A stretch of 49,935 nt of DNA from Marinifilum sp. (lineage in GTDB: Bacteria; UBA9089; CG2-30-40-21). The position numbers and the translations under genes were made by a program. Below are positions 1 to 9,269 of this stretch, piece by piece. Under the pieces are notes generated by a model. The model did not search any database and was not told the origin of the DNA. It was given only the letters and a program-made list of their open reading frames with translations. The stretch covers positions 1 to 49,935 of the forward strand of contig DYDG01000004.1 in the NCBI GenBank assembly GCA_020717845.1, written 5' to 3'. Each line of letters opens with the position of its first letter. Position 1 is the stretch's first letter.

Positions 1-53
1 TAGGCTCTTCTTGCAACCGCCTATTTTTTTTCGCAAAATGTCAGGAGTTCTGA

Positions 54-218
54 CAATTCTGGCTAAAAACAAGCCAAATCTCTTTAGACGCAATTTGGAA
101 TAACCCAGAGGATGATATATATGGACAATTGCTCAAAAGCAGAAGATTGATAATTAAAAAGGTTGGAAGGTTATCTGGTTCTGATGCCAAAAGTTTAGAA
201 AGTTCTTTACGGAAGTAG
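54..218 (+). pseudogene. Remnant of a toxin-antitoxin locus (antitoxin tail joined to MazF/PemK-like tail)
   Basis: A short open frame follows a stop at 51-53 and has no start codon. It encodes a piece like the C-terminus of small AbrB-type or similar antitoxins (SLDAIWNNPEDDIY), followed directly by a piece resembling the end of MazF/PemK toxins (IIKKVGRLS, then SLESSLRK), ending at a TAG at 216-218. The pieces look fused by a deletion. The family assignment rests on short motifs only, so it is tentative; it cannot be a working gene as it stands. Confidence 0.3.
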
Positions 219-416
219 CTTGGTTTTTAAGAAGAGATACCCCGGACAAGATAGTCCCTTACATAGTATTTTATAATAGTGCTGACAAAAAAATAAGGCA
301 AGGGAATCAAGGTCTGACCCTGAATCTCTCCTCTCATTAAGAACGGATAATTTTATAAGAGATATCTTAGAGAACCTTCATGTCTTAGTGCCTTTGTGGC
401 AGAAATTATCCGGCAA
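219..416. other. Intergenic stretch with no recognisable gene
   Basis: No start codon with a ribosome binding site and no strong hairpin is visible. Near 381-400 it has a short phrase (cttagtgcctttgtggc) related to the dispersed 'gtgcctctgtggtgaa' repeat seen at 10243-10258. Confidence 0.5.
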
Positions 417-2798
417 CTAACAAGCTAAGTTATTCTCAGACACCACCGTTTTTTTAAGTGGCAGCATTTTTCGTATCCAGCCCATCCCTATTATTAAAAT
501 CAACGAGATAATGCTGCCCCATATCCCTGCCTTAAGAGAAAGAGGGTCATAGACAAAATCAATCTTACTTGTGCCTGCTTTTATCTTTATCGCTCGAAAA
601 GCATAATCTGCTCGATATATTTTTGTCTCTTGATTATTCACATATGCCTTCCACCCAGGATAATAATTGTCGGTCAACACAATCCAGCCATCCCTGTTTG
701 TATCAGCCTTGATAGAAACACGATGAAGTTTGTAGTCAGTTATTTTTACTGCTGGCAGCAGACCTTCTGTTGGCAGCAGACCTTCTGCCGGCCTGCTTCC
801 AGCCTGCTTCTGCTTCTTATCTCCTGTCCCCTCGCTTAGAACTACCTGATTTCTTGGGTCAAAATTCACTGTTCCTACAGTAGTAAATACTTTCTCTGAT
901 GCAATGGATACTGCCTCTGGCACAAAAAATGCTCTTGGAAGTGCTGATTCATTTTTATAGAAACAGACACCTTTGTCATAGACTATAAGCTTCCAGTTAT
1001 CTTGAACAATTTCTGGGGCAAGCTGTTCTATAGAAACAATATATTTAATATTAAACAGATTAATTAATTCTCGCAACACATTTAATGTCGGCGGATAGTT
1101 CATAAACAGGGCAAGAAGGTCCATGTACTCATCCGGACACAGTGCCATATAACCAGCAACATGGGCATAAAAGATGTGGTGAGAAAGACCTAAATAAGGG
1201 ACAATTCCCCGCTGATATTCAGTGTAGTTTGCTACAAAATTTTTATTAAATTCTATACCTGCATAATGTTTTCTTGTTGCAGGTGTATGCATTACCCGAA
1301 AAATTTCCTTATCGCTGTTAATGAATTCTACGGTTTTTGTGTAATAAAAAAAGTACTTTTCCTTCATAGTAGGTTGATATTTCCAGCCAGCTAAGAACAA
1401 ATCGATGATTATTACACAAAACAGCACTGGCAATAACAGTTTTTTTGTCTTTATTCCCCACAAAGAGAGGATAATAATACCCAGAAAAATGCTGCTCATC
1501 GTTATGTTGCAAATAATATGATAGTATCTTATAAACAAAATATTATTATCCTCACCCTTGATGTTAGAAAATAAGGTTTTTAGAATGGATTCATAATAAT
1601 TGCCTCCAATGATACATGTGATTATAAATATTACGAGTAAAACCGGAAGGCTGTATTTCAGGAATCTTAGCAGTTTTTTTGACTCCATGACCATGTCCAA
1701 CCCAAATCCAGAAAGCAAACTGCCAGAAAAAGCAACTATACAGAGAAACTTTACTGGAAATCTAAAAAGAGAGAATCCGGGTAATATCTCATAGCACCAA
1801 TAGTATAATGGCAGGATATTGCCAAAGGACAGGATCAAAAAAATGAGGAAGACAAATGTAAAAAAAGAGTATCTCTGCTGTTGACGATTAACCACAGCCA
1901 GACAAAGAAAGATAAAGGGCAGAAGCCCAAAATATGGGCAGGAAAGCCACGTCTGTTCTGCCTGAAACTTTGTTGGCTCAAGGATTTCTGCAAAGAATGG
2001 GACAATGTATTCTATCATTTGCAAGGGATTAAATGACCATGCATTTGCCTCCTTAAATGTTACACCCAGTGTTGCTCTGGATGAATTGATAATTGCCTCT
2101 ATAGTCGGAATTATCTTGAACAAGCTCAATCCACAGCCAATTAGCATTACTAATAGAAATCCCTTAATAGGGCTGACATTCTTATGAACAAAACACTGAT
2201 GAATAGTATAACATAACAGGATACAGTTCATTCCATAAACAACTGTAATATCCCCGGAAAGCAAAAATAATGCCATCATCCCGCCACTTGCAGCCAGGTT
2301 TGAGAAACTATTTTTTATTAAGTATCGATGGAAGAACAAAAAAACAAATGGCATAAGGGAGGCAGAGGTAAGTGTATTGAGCATGTCCAGAATACCCAGC
2401 ATATACCCCCCAAAGACAAAGGATATGGCAGACATAAATGCCCCACTACAGCTTGTCTTGAATTCACGGCTAAGAAGATACATACCGCAGGCAGCAGCAA
2501 GGTAATGGCTGATGATAAACCATTTCAATCCTAAATTAAAGTTCGGAATGTATGTTAGAATAGATGGAGGATAAAGAGACATGTCCGCAACGGTTGGCAC
2601 CCCTCCAAAGGCATATGGATTCCATATCGGCAATCCTAATCCCTGATAAAGGCATTGATGTGTAAAAAACCTCACCGGATACCAGAGTCGATAAAAGTCA
2701 CGAAAACAGAACATGGTGTCAGTGAAAAGTGTGCCGGAAAAGAAGGCAATAACCAGCAGGCATAAAATAATCAGGATATGAGCATCTCTTTTCAACAA
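417..2798 (-). CDS. YfhO-like multi-pass membrane protein
   Basis: A 793-residue integral membrane protein. The N-terminal two thirds has about a dozen hydrophobic segments with an early acidic/aromatic loop (CFRDFYRLWYP), as in YfhO and other GT-C-fold proteins. The soluble C-terminal part carries the typical YfhO block (VLTDNYYPGWKAYVN, then FDFVYDP-like FVYDPLSLKAG) before a last membrane helix. YfhO proteins are linked to glycosylation of cell-envelope polymers, probably using lipid-linked sugars; the substrate here is unknown. The likely start is TTG at 2796-2798, with AAGGAG about eight bases upstream. Near residues 670-683 there is a tandem insertion (AEGLLP, TEGLLP) encoded by an 18-bp repeat that also occurs in the uracil-DNA glycosylase gene. 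Downstream is empty; upstream is a decayed gene. Confidence 0.85.
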   Translation of the reverse strand: MLKRDAHILIILCLLVIAFFSGTLFTDTMFCFRDFYRLWYPVRFFTHQCLYQGLGLPIWNPYAFGGVPTVADMSLYPPSILTYIPNFNLGLKWFIISHYLAAACGMYLLSREFKTSCSGAFMSAISFVFGGYMLGILDMLNTLTSASLMPFVFLFFHRYLIKNSFSNLAASGGMMALFLLSGDITVVYGMNCILLCYTIHQCFVHKNVSPIKGFLLVMLIGCGLSLFKIIPTIEAIINSSRATLGVTFKEANAWSFNPLQMIEYIVPFFAEILEPTKFQAEQTWLSCPYFGLLPFIFLCLAVVNRQQQRYSFFTFVFLIFLILSFGNILPLYYWCYEILPGFSLFRFPVKFLCIVAFSGSLLSGFGLDMVMESKKLLRFLKYSLPVLLVIFIITCIIGGNYYESILKTLFSNIKGEDNNILFIRYYHIICNITMSSIFLGIIILSLWGIKTKKLLLPVLFCVIIIDLFLAGWKYQPTMKEKYFFYYTKTVEFINSDKEIFRVMHTPATRKHYAGIEFNKNFVANYTEYQRGIVPYLGLSHHIFYAHVAGYMALCPDEYMDLLALFMNYPPTLNVLRELINLFNIKYIVSIEQLAPEIVQDNWKLIVYDKGVCFYKNESALPRAFFVPEAVSIASEKVFTTVGTVNFDPRNQVVLSEGTGDKKQKQAGSRPAEGLLPTEGLLPAVKITDYKLHRVSIKADTNRDGWIVLTDNYYPGWKAYVNNQETKIYRADYAFRAIKIKAGTSKIDFVYDPLSLKAGIWGSIISLILIIGMGWIRKMLPLKKTVVSENNLAC
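753..788. repeat. 18-bp direct tandem repeat inside the YfhO-like gene
   Basis: Two adjacent 18-bp units, 753-770 and 771-788, differ only in the last base. The second unit (tggcagcagaccttctgc) is identical to 12872-12889 inside the uracil-DNA glycosylase gene. Being 18 bp, each unit adds six codons and keeps the frame. Confidence 0.85.
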
Positions 2799-2949
2799 AA
2801 TTTCTCCTTAACTGATAAAGTAACTGCTTACCACAGAGAGAACAGAGATGAATGAGAATAATCGTTACTATATGGAGTCCAAAGTTCTTTGCGAACTTTG
2901 CGAGAAATCTTTTCGTCAAGTTGGTTTGCATATAGTAGTTACATCTTGC

Positions 2950-3525
2950 AGTCAATTCTGTAGCAGCAAGCACTTTTGTTTCATTCACAGAGCTGGCATA
3001 GTCCAATATCCATCTGGGGTGTCCCGTATCAATACCACGATAATAGAGGAATTTAGCTATCTCATGTAGCCAGCCGTAATAAGAGCGTTCAAAGTCATGC
3101 TCATGGTAGGTAACATCATCTGCTTCTCTCAAGTCCATAGGATGGGCAGCCACTAAAGGTGATCTGATCCCCGCCCTGACCACCCCACACCCCAATACCC
3201 TACAATCGTCTTTATCTGTGAGTTAACCGCATAGTCTGCCTTTTTTATCTCGCTGATAAACTCCTTAATCTTTTCACCACGCCATGTAATCCATCGCTGC
3301 TAAGCAGGATTGCTCCAGTTTTTAATTGCAGGCAGGTCATGTCCTGTCCTCAGCCTTAAACTTTGTTTTTGCAGGCATCACAGTGGCATGACCATAGCTA
3401 TCCCAGCCTTCACCAAAATCATGGATAAAAACTATATCCCATCAAGCCCTGTTTTGGCTATTCTGGCTACCCGTTCGGTGTAAAATGCCAGATATTCCAG
3501 ATTGTTTAGACACAATCATCTGTCC
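2950..3525 (-). pseudogene. Decayed gene, unidentified (possibly glycosidase-like)
   Basis: Read on the minus strand, protein-like segments follow in order but in different frames. They are NLEYLAFYTERVARI, then FIHDFGEGWDSYGHATVMP, then KIKEFISEIKKADYAV with GYWGVGW, then HPMDLREADDVTYHEHDFE, WLHEIAKFLYYRGIDTGHP and NETKVLAATELTA. At least three frameshifts or stops separate them, and the 3' end dissolves into repeat-like sequence near 2880-2950. The aromatic and acidic composition suggests a carbohydrate-active or similar secreted enzyme, but I do not recognise the family. A 158-aa frame across 2719-3195 is a mosaic of this relic and the start of the YfhO-like gene, not a gene. Confidence 0.55.
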
Positions 3526-3539
3526 TCATCTGCTACGAT

Positions 3540-6155
3540 TTAATCCTCTCCGTCTACCTCAACCATTACCTTTTTTTTCGCAACAGTAACCTTACGATAT
3601 ACCTCTTCCGGCTCTTTACGGACATCATCAACAACAAGCAATTCTTCAATAGAGATGCCGAATAACCGCTCGTTTTCCTGCAAATAAGGAAGCATAACCT
3701 GCCAATCTTCAGGGGTAAGACGAACAAATTCTCCGCCATTTAGTTGTCCCTTGACCATTTTTTTGTGTGGATCACGAACATAGATAGCACCGCCAGAGGC
3801 AAGCGAAAAAAGGTTTGAACCAGGATAGGGGCTGGGTTGCTCTACAAACTTGCCTCTTATCTCGTCAAACTCAATCCCATTGAGGATAACAAACCCACCG
3901 CCATTTAATGGGTCGCCAGCCATAAACGATTCAGCTAAGAAGTCGAGACAGGTGCCGTTTATGACCACCCTTGGCCTGCCAACCGCATTAATCATGGGTC
4001 TTCCTGCAATATTGCCAAGGACATAAACATTGCCGCCCTTAGCACCATACATAAATGTTTGCCCTGCATCACCATAGATGACGAGCTTCCCACTTTTCAT
4101 TATCTGTCCCAATTGATCCTGAGCATTCCCATGAATAAAAATCTCCAGACCATCTATGCCTGAGGCAATATAATCACCAGAGGAATCATAAATATCAATC
4201 CTGACACCCTGTGTATTTAATCCAAGCCCACAGCCGCAAAATCGTTGTCCAAGATAGCCATAGCAGATAAACCTTTTCCATCCCAGGTTATAGGCAGCAA
4301 CTACCAAATGCGAGTCGCAGTCCTCACCCTCAGGGGTAAAGTCATGGGCATCAATTATCAGCACCTGTTCATTGTCTCTGGGTGCTCTCAGGGTATTCCG
4401 TTTCTTAAAATCAATTAATTTGTATACCCCATCGCTATGGCTCAGATCCTTTGTTGACTCAAATACATCGTGAAGGGTTAGCTTAAGTATTTCCAATATC
4501 CCGCTTCTCTTTTTTGTCCCAGTATCGTATCGTTGGTCATTGAGCAGGGTAAGTATCTCGAGTGTCTTTGTTTTGTCCTGATCATTCCCAGCAGCCATGC
4601 TTACCATCTCATGGCAAACCCAACGAAATGTATTATAGTCCCAGTCTTTGAGGTTATCCTTAAGATACTCAAACAACTCCATGCTTGAACAGGCAGCAAA
4701 CCTTTCCTTGATTGACTGAGACTGTTGAGTGGTCTGAATGATGACAGACAGATCAGGGTGTGTCTGGTTTTCAGTGGTCTTGATTACTCGTCCAAACTTA
4801 TCGGTGCAAGTAAGCTTCTTTTGCTTTTTTTGCTCTCCGCCATTTTCATCAAGGGTAAAGATAAATGCCCCGCCGTCTGTATGACTTCCGCCACGGGCAT
4901 TCCAGTATTTATCTGCGATAAGGTGAAATCTTTTATCCTCTTTGGAAAGGCTATTGAGAATAGCATCGATTGCCTGTTTTTCAGAGCCAATGATGCCTAT
5001 CTGTATCTCTCCCTCTTGCAGGGCAAAAACCTGGGGCCTGAGCATGGCCGTATCAGTAATGCCGATAAGCTGAAGTTTTTTATTCTCTGCATCATTACGG
5101 GCAATGATAAAAAGCCAGGGTCCATCAGGTGAACCATGAACATGGAGCTCCTGAATATGCCGATATATTCGCTGCTTTTCAGCAGGCAGTTGATCAAAAT
5201 CAAGCTCTGTTGTTGGTGCCAATGCCTCAACAATATACTCCAGTGGATAGCCATATGTTCTGTTCAAGAGGTCAAAGACAAGAACAGACACCTCTGTATC
5301 GGTCAGGAATAATGGCTGGATATTTCGCTGATAAAGGTATTCGCTTACTGAATGGTAGTTAGCAAAATCGCCATTATGCACCAATGCCTCGTTTAAGCCA
5401 ATGAATGGGTGTGCCCCGCCAGGATGCCAGAGCCTGCCTCTGGTGGGATAGCGTTGATGAGCAATCCAGACATGAGCCTTAAAATCATCCATCTGGTAAT
5501 ACTGGACTGCCTGTTCAGCATAGCCAACCACCTTTAATATCATCATGTTGCGTCCATGTGAGAGAACAAACGCTCTTTTCTCACCTTTTTCATCCAATGA
5601 GGCATAAAACTGCTTGTTCAACTTGAATGTATTCTGGTAAATAAATTCATCCTCTGCCTTTCGCAGATCCATTCCAGCAAGGTTATTCTCCTTGATAAAT
5701 TGTGTCAACACATCTTCCTTTATTCGGACAAAGTATTGACAGACATCTGGCGGCTTAACCTCCAGACCAATCTCTTGATAATCATCAATAGTAGGAATCA
5801 TGGCTGAGTGTGTAACATCCATGAATGGCAGGATGCAGTCTTTTTCAACCTCACCCTTTGCTGTAGGGTCTAATAAGGCTATTTGCAGCAAATAGCAGTC
5901 ATCAAGCGTTTCCTTACTTATCCCAAAGTGTTTGGGATCAAATCCAACCGCAGCGATCCCGCCGCCCTTGCCATTACCTCGATTATGCATCTGGATAGAC
6001 GGCTCAAAGATATGCCTGCCACGGACTGGAACAGAGCAGGCAAACCCAACAACACCACAGCCGCCCTCTGCCTCAGTCTGCCATTTATCAGGCATTATAT
6101 CATCTTTCAATCTTTCTCTTGAGTTAATAACTTGTTCTGCAAAATTATTTACCAT
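3540..6155 (-). CDS. Glutamate synthase, glutamine amidotransferase plus GXGXG subunit (split type)
   Basis: This 871-residue protein joins the two outer domains of glutamate synthase. The N-terminal class II (Ntn) amidotransferase domain has its nucleophile in GGCGVVGFA at about Cys33, so a short propeptide must be removed to expose it, as in other glutamate synthases. The motif WIAHQRYPTRGR and the block EALVHNGDFAN follow. The C-terminal part is the GXGXG beta-helix (IFIHGNAQDQLG, VIYGDAGQTFMYGAKGG, PMINAVGRPRVVING). The central FMN domain is absent and is encoded by the upstream gene. I chose ATG at 6153-6155 because AAGGGGTATGAAATG, the same context as at rpsC, lies there; the frame opens at 6269 but that extension is encoded by a palindromic repeat. 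It probably releases ammonia from glutamine for transfer to the FMN subunit. Confidence 0.85.
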   Translation of the reverse strand: MVNNFAEQVINSRERLKDDIMPDKWQTEAEGGCGVVGFACSVPVRGRHIFEPSIQMHNRGNGKGGGIAAVGFDPKHFGISKETLDDCYLLQIALLDPTAKGEVEKDCILPFMDVTHSAMIPTIDDYQEIGLEVKPPDVCQYFVRIKEDVLTQFIKENNLAGMDLRKAEDEFIYQNTFKLNKQFYASLDEKGEKRAFVLSHGRNMMILKVVGYAEQAVQYYQMDDFKAHVWIAHQRYPTRGRLWHPGGAHPFIGLNEALVHNGDFANYHSVSEYLYQRNIQPLFLTDTEVSVLVFDLLNRTYGYPLEYIVEALAPTTELDFDQLPAEKQRIYRHIQELHVHGSPDGPWLFIIARNDAENKKLQLIGITDTAMLRPQVFALQEGEIQIGIIGSEKQAIDAILNSLSKEDKRFHLIADKYWNARGGSHTDGGAFIFTLDENGGEQKKQKKLTCTDKFGRVIKTTENQTHPDLSVIIQTTQQSQSIKERFAACSSMELFEYLKDNLKDWDYNTFRWVCHEMVSMAAGNDQDKTKTLEILTLLNDQRYDTGTKKRSGILEILKLTLHDVFESTKDLSHSDGVYKLIDFKKRNTLRAPRDNEQVLIIDAHDFTPEGEDCDSHLVVAAYNLGWKRFICYGYLGQRFCGCGLGLNTQGVRIDIYDSSGDYIASGIDGLEIFIHGNAQDQLGQIMKSGKLVIYGDAGQTFMYGAKGGNVYVLGNIAGRPMINAVGRPRVVINGTCLDFLAESFMAGDPLNGGGFVILNGIEFDEIRGKFVEQPSPYPGSNLFSLASGGAIYVRDPHKKMVKGQLNGGEFVRLTPEDWQVMLPYLQENERLFGISIEELLVVDDVRKEPEEVYRKVTVAKKKVMVEVDGED

Positions 6156-6186
6156 TTCATACCCCTTCGCATTTTCGTGTAAAATC

Positions 6187-6283
6187 CGATCGTTCAGGAT
6201 ATGTATCCTGAACGTAATATTGGCTGTGGGGATATATATCCCCACTTCAACTTTGCATTCAGGATACATATCCTGAACGATCG
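6187..6283. repeat. Nested palindrome upstream of the amidotransferase subunit gene
   Basis: A perfect 26-bp inverted repeat (6187-6212 against 6258-6283) flanks a perfect 20-bp palindrome (6226-6245, gtggggatatatatccccac). Each arm is itself almost a palindrome around ttcaggata...tatcctgaa. The whole block can fold as one long stem or as three hairpins. It lies just upstream of the chosen start at 6155. Confidence 0.9.
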
Positions 6284-6288
6284 AGCAG

Positions 6289-6305
6289 GATGGGTGAAAC
6301 CCATC
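6289..6305. repeat. Short hairpin GATGGGT-GAA-ACCCATC, copy 1
   Basis: A perfect 7-bp stem with a 3-base loop. The identical sequence, with matching bases on both sides, lies at 12163-12179. Confidence 0.8.
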
Positions 6306-6343
6306 TATTTTGTTCTATTCTGTTCTATTTTGTCTACCCACCG

Positions 6344-7825
6344 TTAGCCTATCTTTACCCCTTCATACTCCAAACAATCATGTCTGCCCACTAATTCCTG
6401 AATGCTTCTCATGCCCAATTTTTTGAGGATGTCAACCAATTGAGTATGCCATGATGAAAGGAGGTTAGTCAGCCGTTGGCTTGACCAGTCAGAATCAAAG
6501 TGATGGGTTAATTCCTTATCTGTTGTTGCAATACCTCGCGGGCATCCACGCCCGCTTTCACAATTAGCACATCGGACACATTCAAGGGCAACCATCTCTG
6601 CTGTGCCAATAACCACCCCATCAGCACCCAGGGCAATTGCCTTGGCTGCATCTTGAGCGGTCCGAATCCCGCCTGAGGCAATCAGGGTTATTTTATCCCT
6701 GACACCCTCAGCCTTTAAAAAGTTATGCACCTTCGGAATAGCATATTCTATAGGCATAGCAATATTTTTCTTAGCAATATTTGGTGCTGCACCTGTTCCG
6801 CCATAGCTGCCGTCTATATGAATAATATGAGCCTCAGCATAATAGCTGCCTATGGCTACCATATCAACATCTGTTGGTGTTGAAACCTTGACTGAGACCA
6901 ATGCCTTAGGATTCATTGCCTTTATCCAGTCAACATGCTTTTTATGATCCTCAACCGAATAGACTGAATGGAATGGGAATGGTGAGAAAAGGGCAGAGCC
7001 TGGCAGAGCCTCACGCATGACAGCTACCTCTGGTGTATTTTTATCACCAAGTAAATGCCCACCTAAACCTGGTTTTGCCCCTTGAGCATACTTGAACTCA
7101 ACGATCTTAACCCGTTTGATAGTATCTTCCCGAACACCGAAGAGTCCGGTTGCAACCTGAGTAATAACATGGTCATCATAAGGATACAAGGTAGTATGAT
7201 ACCCGCCTTCACCTGTACAGGTAAAGGTATTCCACGCCTTAGCTGCCCTTGCCTTGCCAATTATGGTAGACAATCCAACTGAGCCAAATGACATTCCGCC
7301 ACCATAAACAGGCAGTCCTATCTCAACCCTGTGTGCTGAATCATTCCGTCTGTTAAGAGGGATAGCGGTGCTTATTTCTTCATTTTTTAGTTTAATAGAG
7401 GGATTTTCTGGAAATTTTATCTTCAGCCTGTCAAATCCGCCGCCAGAATTTCCCACACTATATTCAAGCCCATTTGTTGGCACCTTGCCTGTCTCTGCCT
7501 GATACCATGTAGACAGGATAAGATCGTTTGTCCAACGGTAATCTCCCAGCATTTCCATCATAGGATTGATGATAACAGACAATGCTCCCTGAGGACAAGA
7601 GTCAACACAGGCGTTGCATGAGATACCAACACACTTATGCTCCTCTGGTCTTGAAAAGGACGAAGTGCCTGCCTGTTGATGAACCCCAACCGTGCAAACC
7701 TCGACACACTTACCGCAGTTAATACAAGTTTTGTCACGATAGACAATATATTTGGATATCTGATTTCTATACCGTGAGGGGGCAAGTGCTACCCCTGGTA
7801 CAGATTCAACAATATTATTTGACAT
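6344..7825 (-). CDS. Glutamate synthase FMN/Fe-S subunit (split, archaeal-type)
   Basis: This 493-residue subunit should carry out the synthase half-reaction, combining 2-oxoglutarate with ammonia on an FMN/Fe-S centre. The N-terminus is a ferredoxin domain with CINCGKC...C at residues 34-44 and a second cysteine group at 65-77. The FMN-binding glutamate synthase domain follows, with KPGLGGHLLG, the glycine-rich HIDGSYGGTGAAP and IASGGIRTAQDA. A cysteine cluster CVRCANCESGRGCP near residue 415 matches the 3Fe-4S site of the family. The start is ATG at 7823-7825, preceded by GGAGG; the ATG at 7838-7840 overlaps that binding site and is less likely. It lies between the amidotransferase subunit and a degenerate paralogue. 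No NADPH-binding gltD is nearby. Confidence 0.88.
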   Translation of the reverse strand: MSNNIVESVPGVALAPSRYRNQISKYIVYRDKTCINCGKCVEVCTVGVHQQAGTSSFSRPEEHKCVGISCNACVDSCPQGALSVIINPMMEMLGDYRWTNDLILSTWYQAETGKVPTNGLEYSVGNSGGGFDRLKIKFPENPSIKLKNEEISTAIPLNRRNDSAHRVEIGLPVYGGGMSFGSVGLSTIIGKARAAKAWNTFTCTGEGGYHTTLYPYDDHVITQVATGLFGVREDTIKRVKIVEFKYAQGAKPGLGGHLLGDKNTPEVAVMREALPGSALFSPFPFHSVYSVEDHKKHVDWIKAMNPKALVSVKVSTPTDVDMVAIGSYYAEAHIIHIDGSYGGTGAAPNIAKKNIAMPIEYAIPKVHNFLKAEGVRDKITLIASGGIRTAQDAAKAIALGADGVVIGTAEMVALECVRCANCESGRGCPRGIATTDKELTHHFDSDWSSQRLTNLLSSWHTQLVDILKKLGMRSIQELVGRHDCLEYEGVKIG

Positions 7826-7872
7826 CACGTTTTCCTCCATTTTTCCCTTTTCCCCTGTTTTCCCATTTTCCC

Positions 7873-9252
7873 TTACTTACACATAATCGCATTCACAAAA
7901 TCTCGTTCCAGATCCTCAAGGAACATTGCTCTTCCTGTTTCACCCCGAAGCCTGCGTGCCTCACGAATACCCATAGCACCCATGACCTCTATTAATTGGG
8001 AATGCCATGCACCCATCAGGTTTATTATTCGTCTGCTGGCCCACGCAACATCTATCTTTTCCATCTCTACTGGACAGGACAACCCTTTTGTGCATCGTTT
8101 ACACACCCGACATTCCAGGGCAATAGGGAGTATCAGGTCAACAGCTGCTCCATCTGCCCCGCACAGGATGACCTTGGCTAAGTGTTCAGCCAGACCAATG
8201 CCGCCAGAGACGATAATGGTTACCTCATCCCTTATAGATTTAGCTACAAGCTGCCGATGAATATCCCGCACCATATCCTTGATAAACCGCGGCTGTGCGG
8301 CATCATGTTCATTTCCTTGATAGTCTGCATAAAGGTGGATAATCTCTACCCCATCCTGTATCAGTTTTTGACTGATATCAGCTGCGTTTTTATCGAGCTT
8401 CAGCCGGACAGAAGCAATTAAGCTGGAATTAATCTTTTTGGCTTGAGCAATATATTCCATGATATTTTCTTCATAGATGAACTCAGCCAGTCTCGCCCCT
8501 GTAAGCAATTTTTTCTGCGTCTCAAATGTCTTTGCACTAAATTGTGGCATCAGGATTTTATTGTAAGGGCTAAGCTCATCGAAATACTCCTCTGCCTCAA
8601 TCAGCATGGGGATATCCAATTTATTAGCTGCCTTAGCCATAGCCAGCCTCATGTTTTTATTTATCTTGCCAAATGGCAGGATATTAAAGATGATCGGCAT
8701 AGGAATATTTATGGTAGGCGGTGGGCTGGAGACAAGATGCCCTTGCGTATCAAACTCAAGGCTAACCAATTTTCTGCCAAGGTCAATACTGGTACTGATA
8801 TATTCTCTGCCATGGATACCGTCACGGGTTGGCCTGACAATCTCAGACATATCAGTCCACATAGAATCAAAGCCATGCCCTGTAAATGGACCCAGATACC
8901 CGGCACCAGAGACAGGGATCTTGCCGGTTTCTGCCTGATACCAGGTAGTAGCAATGATATCCGGCTTCCAGTATGAATCACCAAGCCTTTTATATTCAGG
9001 GTTTATTGCCCTGGAAAACAATCTTCCCTTACACTCCTGAACACAACGGAAGCAATTTTTACACAAATAATCAATGGTATCTGTCAATTGCTTAGAATCG
9101 AAGCTGCGGTTTTTATATACATCATAGACGCATGATTTCTTAGCACACTTAGCACATCCAAGACAGCCATCCCTTTCGATCGCAGATACCTTGCCAACAG
9201 GTGTAAACCTTGGCAAGGTTGGGGTGATATTTATATGATATTTTTCTGGCAT
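7873..9252 (-). CDS. Degenerate glutamate synthase-like FMN/Fe-S paralogue
   Basis: A 459-residue relative of the downstream FMN subunit with the same overall plan. It has an N-terminal two-cluster ferredoxin region (Cys30, 33, 36, 41 and Cys64, 67, 70, 74), a TIM-barrel region (IIVSGGIGLAEHLAKV) and a C-terminal cysteine cluster (CRVCKRCTKGLSC). Where the true subunit has GSYGGTGAAP this protein has DYQGNEHDAAQP, and KPGLGGHL is missing, so the active site seems lost while the Fe-S ligands are kept. I infer an electron-transfer or scaffold role for the synthase; independent catalysis is not excluded. The start ATG has GGAG nine bases upstream and flpD ends 17 bases before it. Confidence 0.8.
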   Translation of the reverse strand: MPEKYHINITPTLPRFTPVGKVSAIERDGCLGCAKCAKKSCVYDVYKNRSFDSKQLTDTIDYLCKNCFRCVQECKGRLFSRAINPEYKRLGDSYWKPDIIATTWYQAETGKIPVSGAGYLGPFTGHGFDSMWTDMSEIVRPTRDGIHGREYISTSIDLGRKLVSLEFDTQGHLVSSPPPTINIPMPIIFNILPFGKINKNMRLAMAKAANKLDIPMLIEAEEYFDELSPYNKILMPQFSAKTFETQKKLLTGARLAEFIYEENIMEYIAQAKKINSSLIASVRLKLDKNAADISQKLIQDGVEIIHLYADYQGNEHDAAQPRFIKDMVRDIHRQLVAKSIRDEVTIIVSGGIGLAEHLAKVILCGADGAAVDLILPIALECRVCKRCTKGLSCPVEMEKIDVAWASRRIINLMGAWHSQLIEVMGAMGIREARRLRGETGRAMFLEDLERDFVNAIMCK

Positions 9253-9269
9253 ATTAGTTTTCTCCTTAA

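Noticed and set aside
2719-3195. Minus-strand frame of 158 codons taken as an intact gene
   Set aside because: It joins part of the decayed gene to repeat sequence and to the start of the YfhO-like gene; its ends have no gene signals.
6156-6269. Longer start for the glutamate synthase amidotransferase subunit
   Set aside because: The 38 extra codons are encoded by the nested palindrome, while AAGGGGTATGAA stands directly before the ATG at 6155.
8443-8976. Plus-strand frame of 177 codons
   Set aside because: It lies wholly inside the FMN/Fe-S paralogue on the other strand, whose family motifs are clear; no binding site and no recognisable protein motif.
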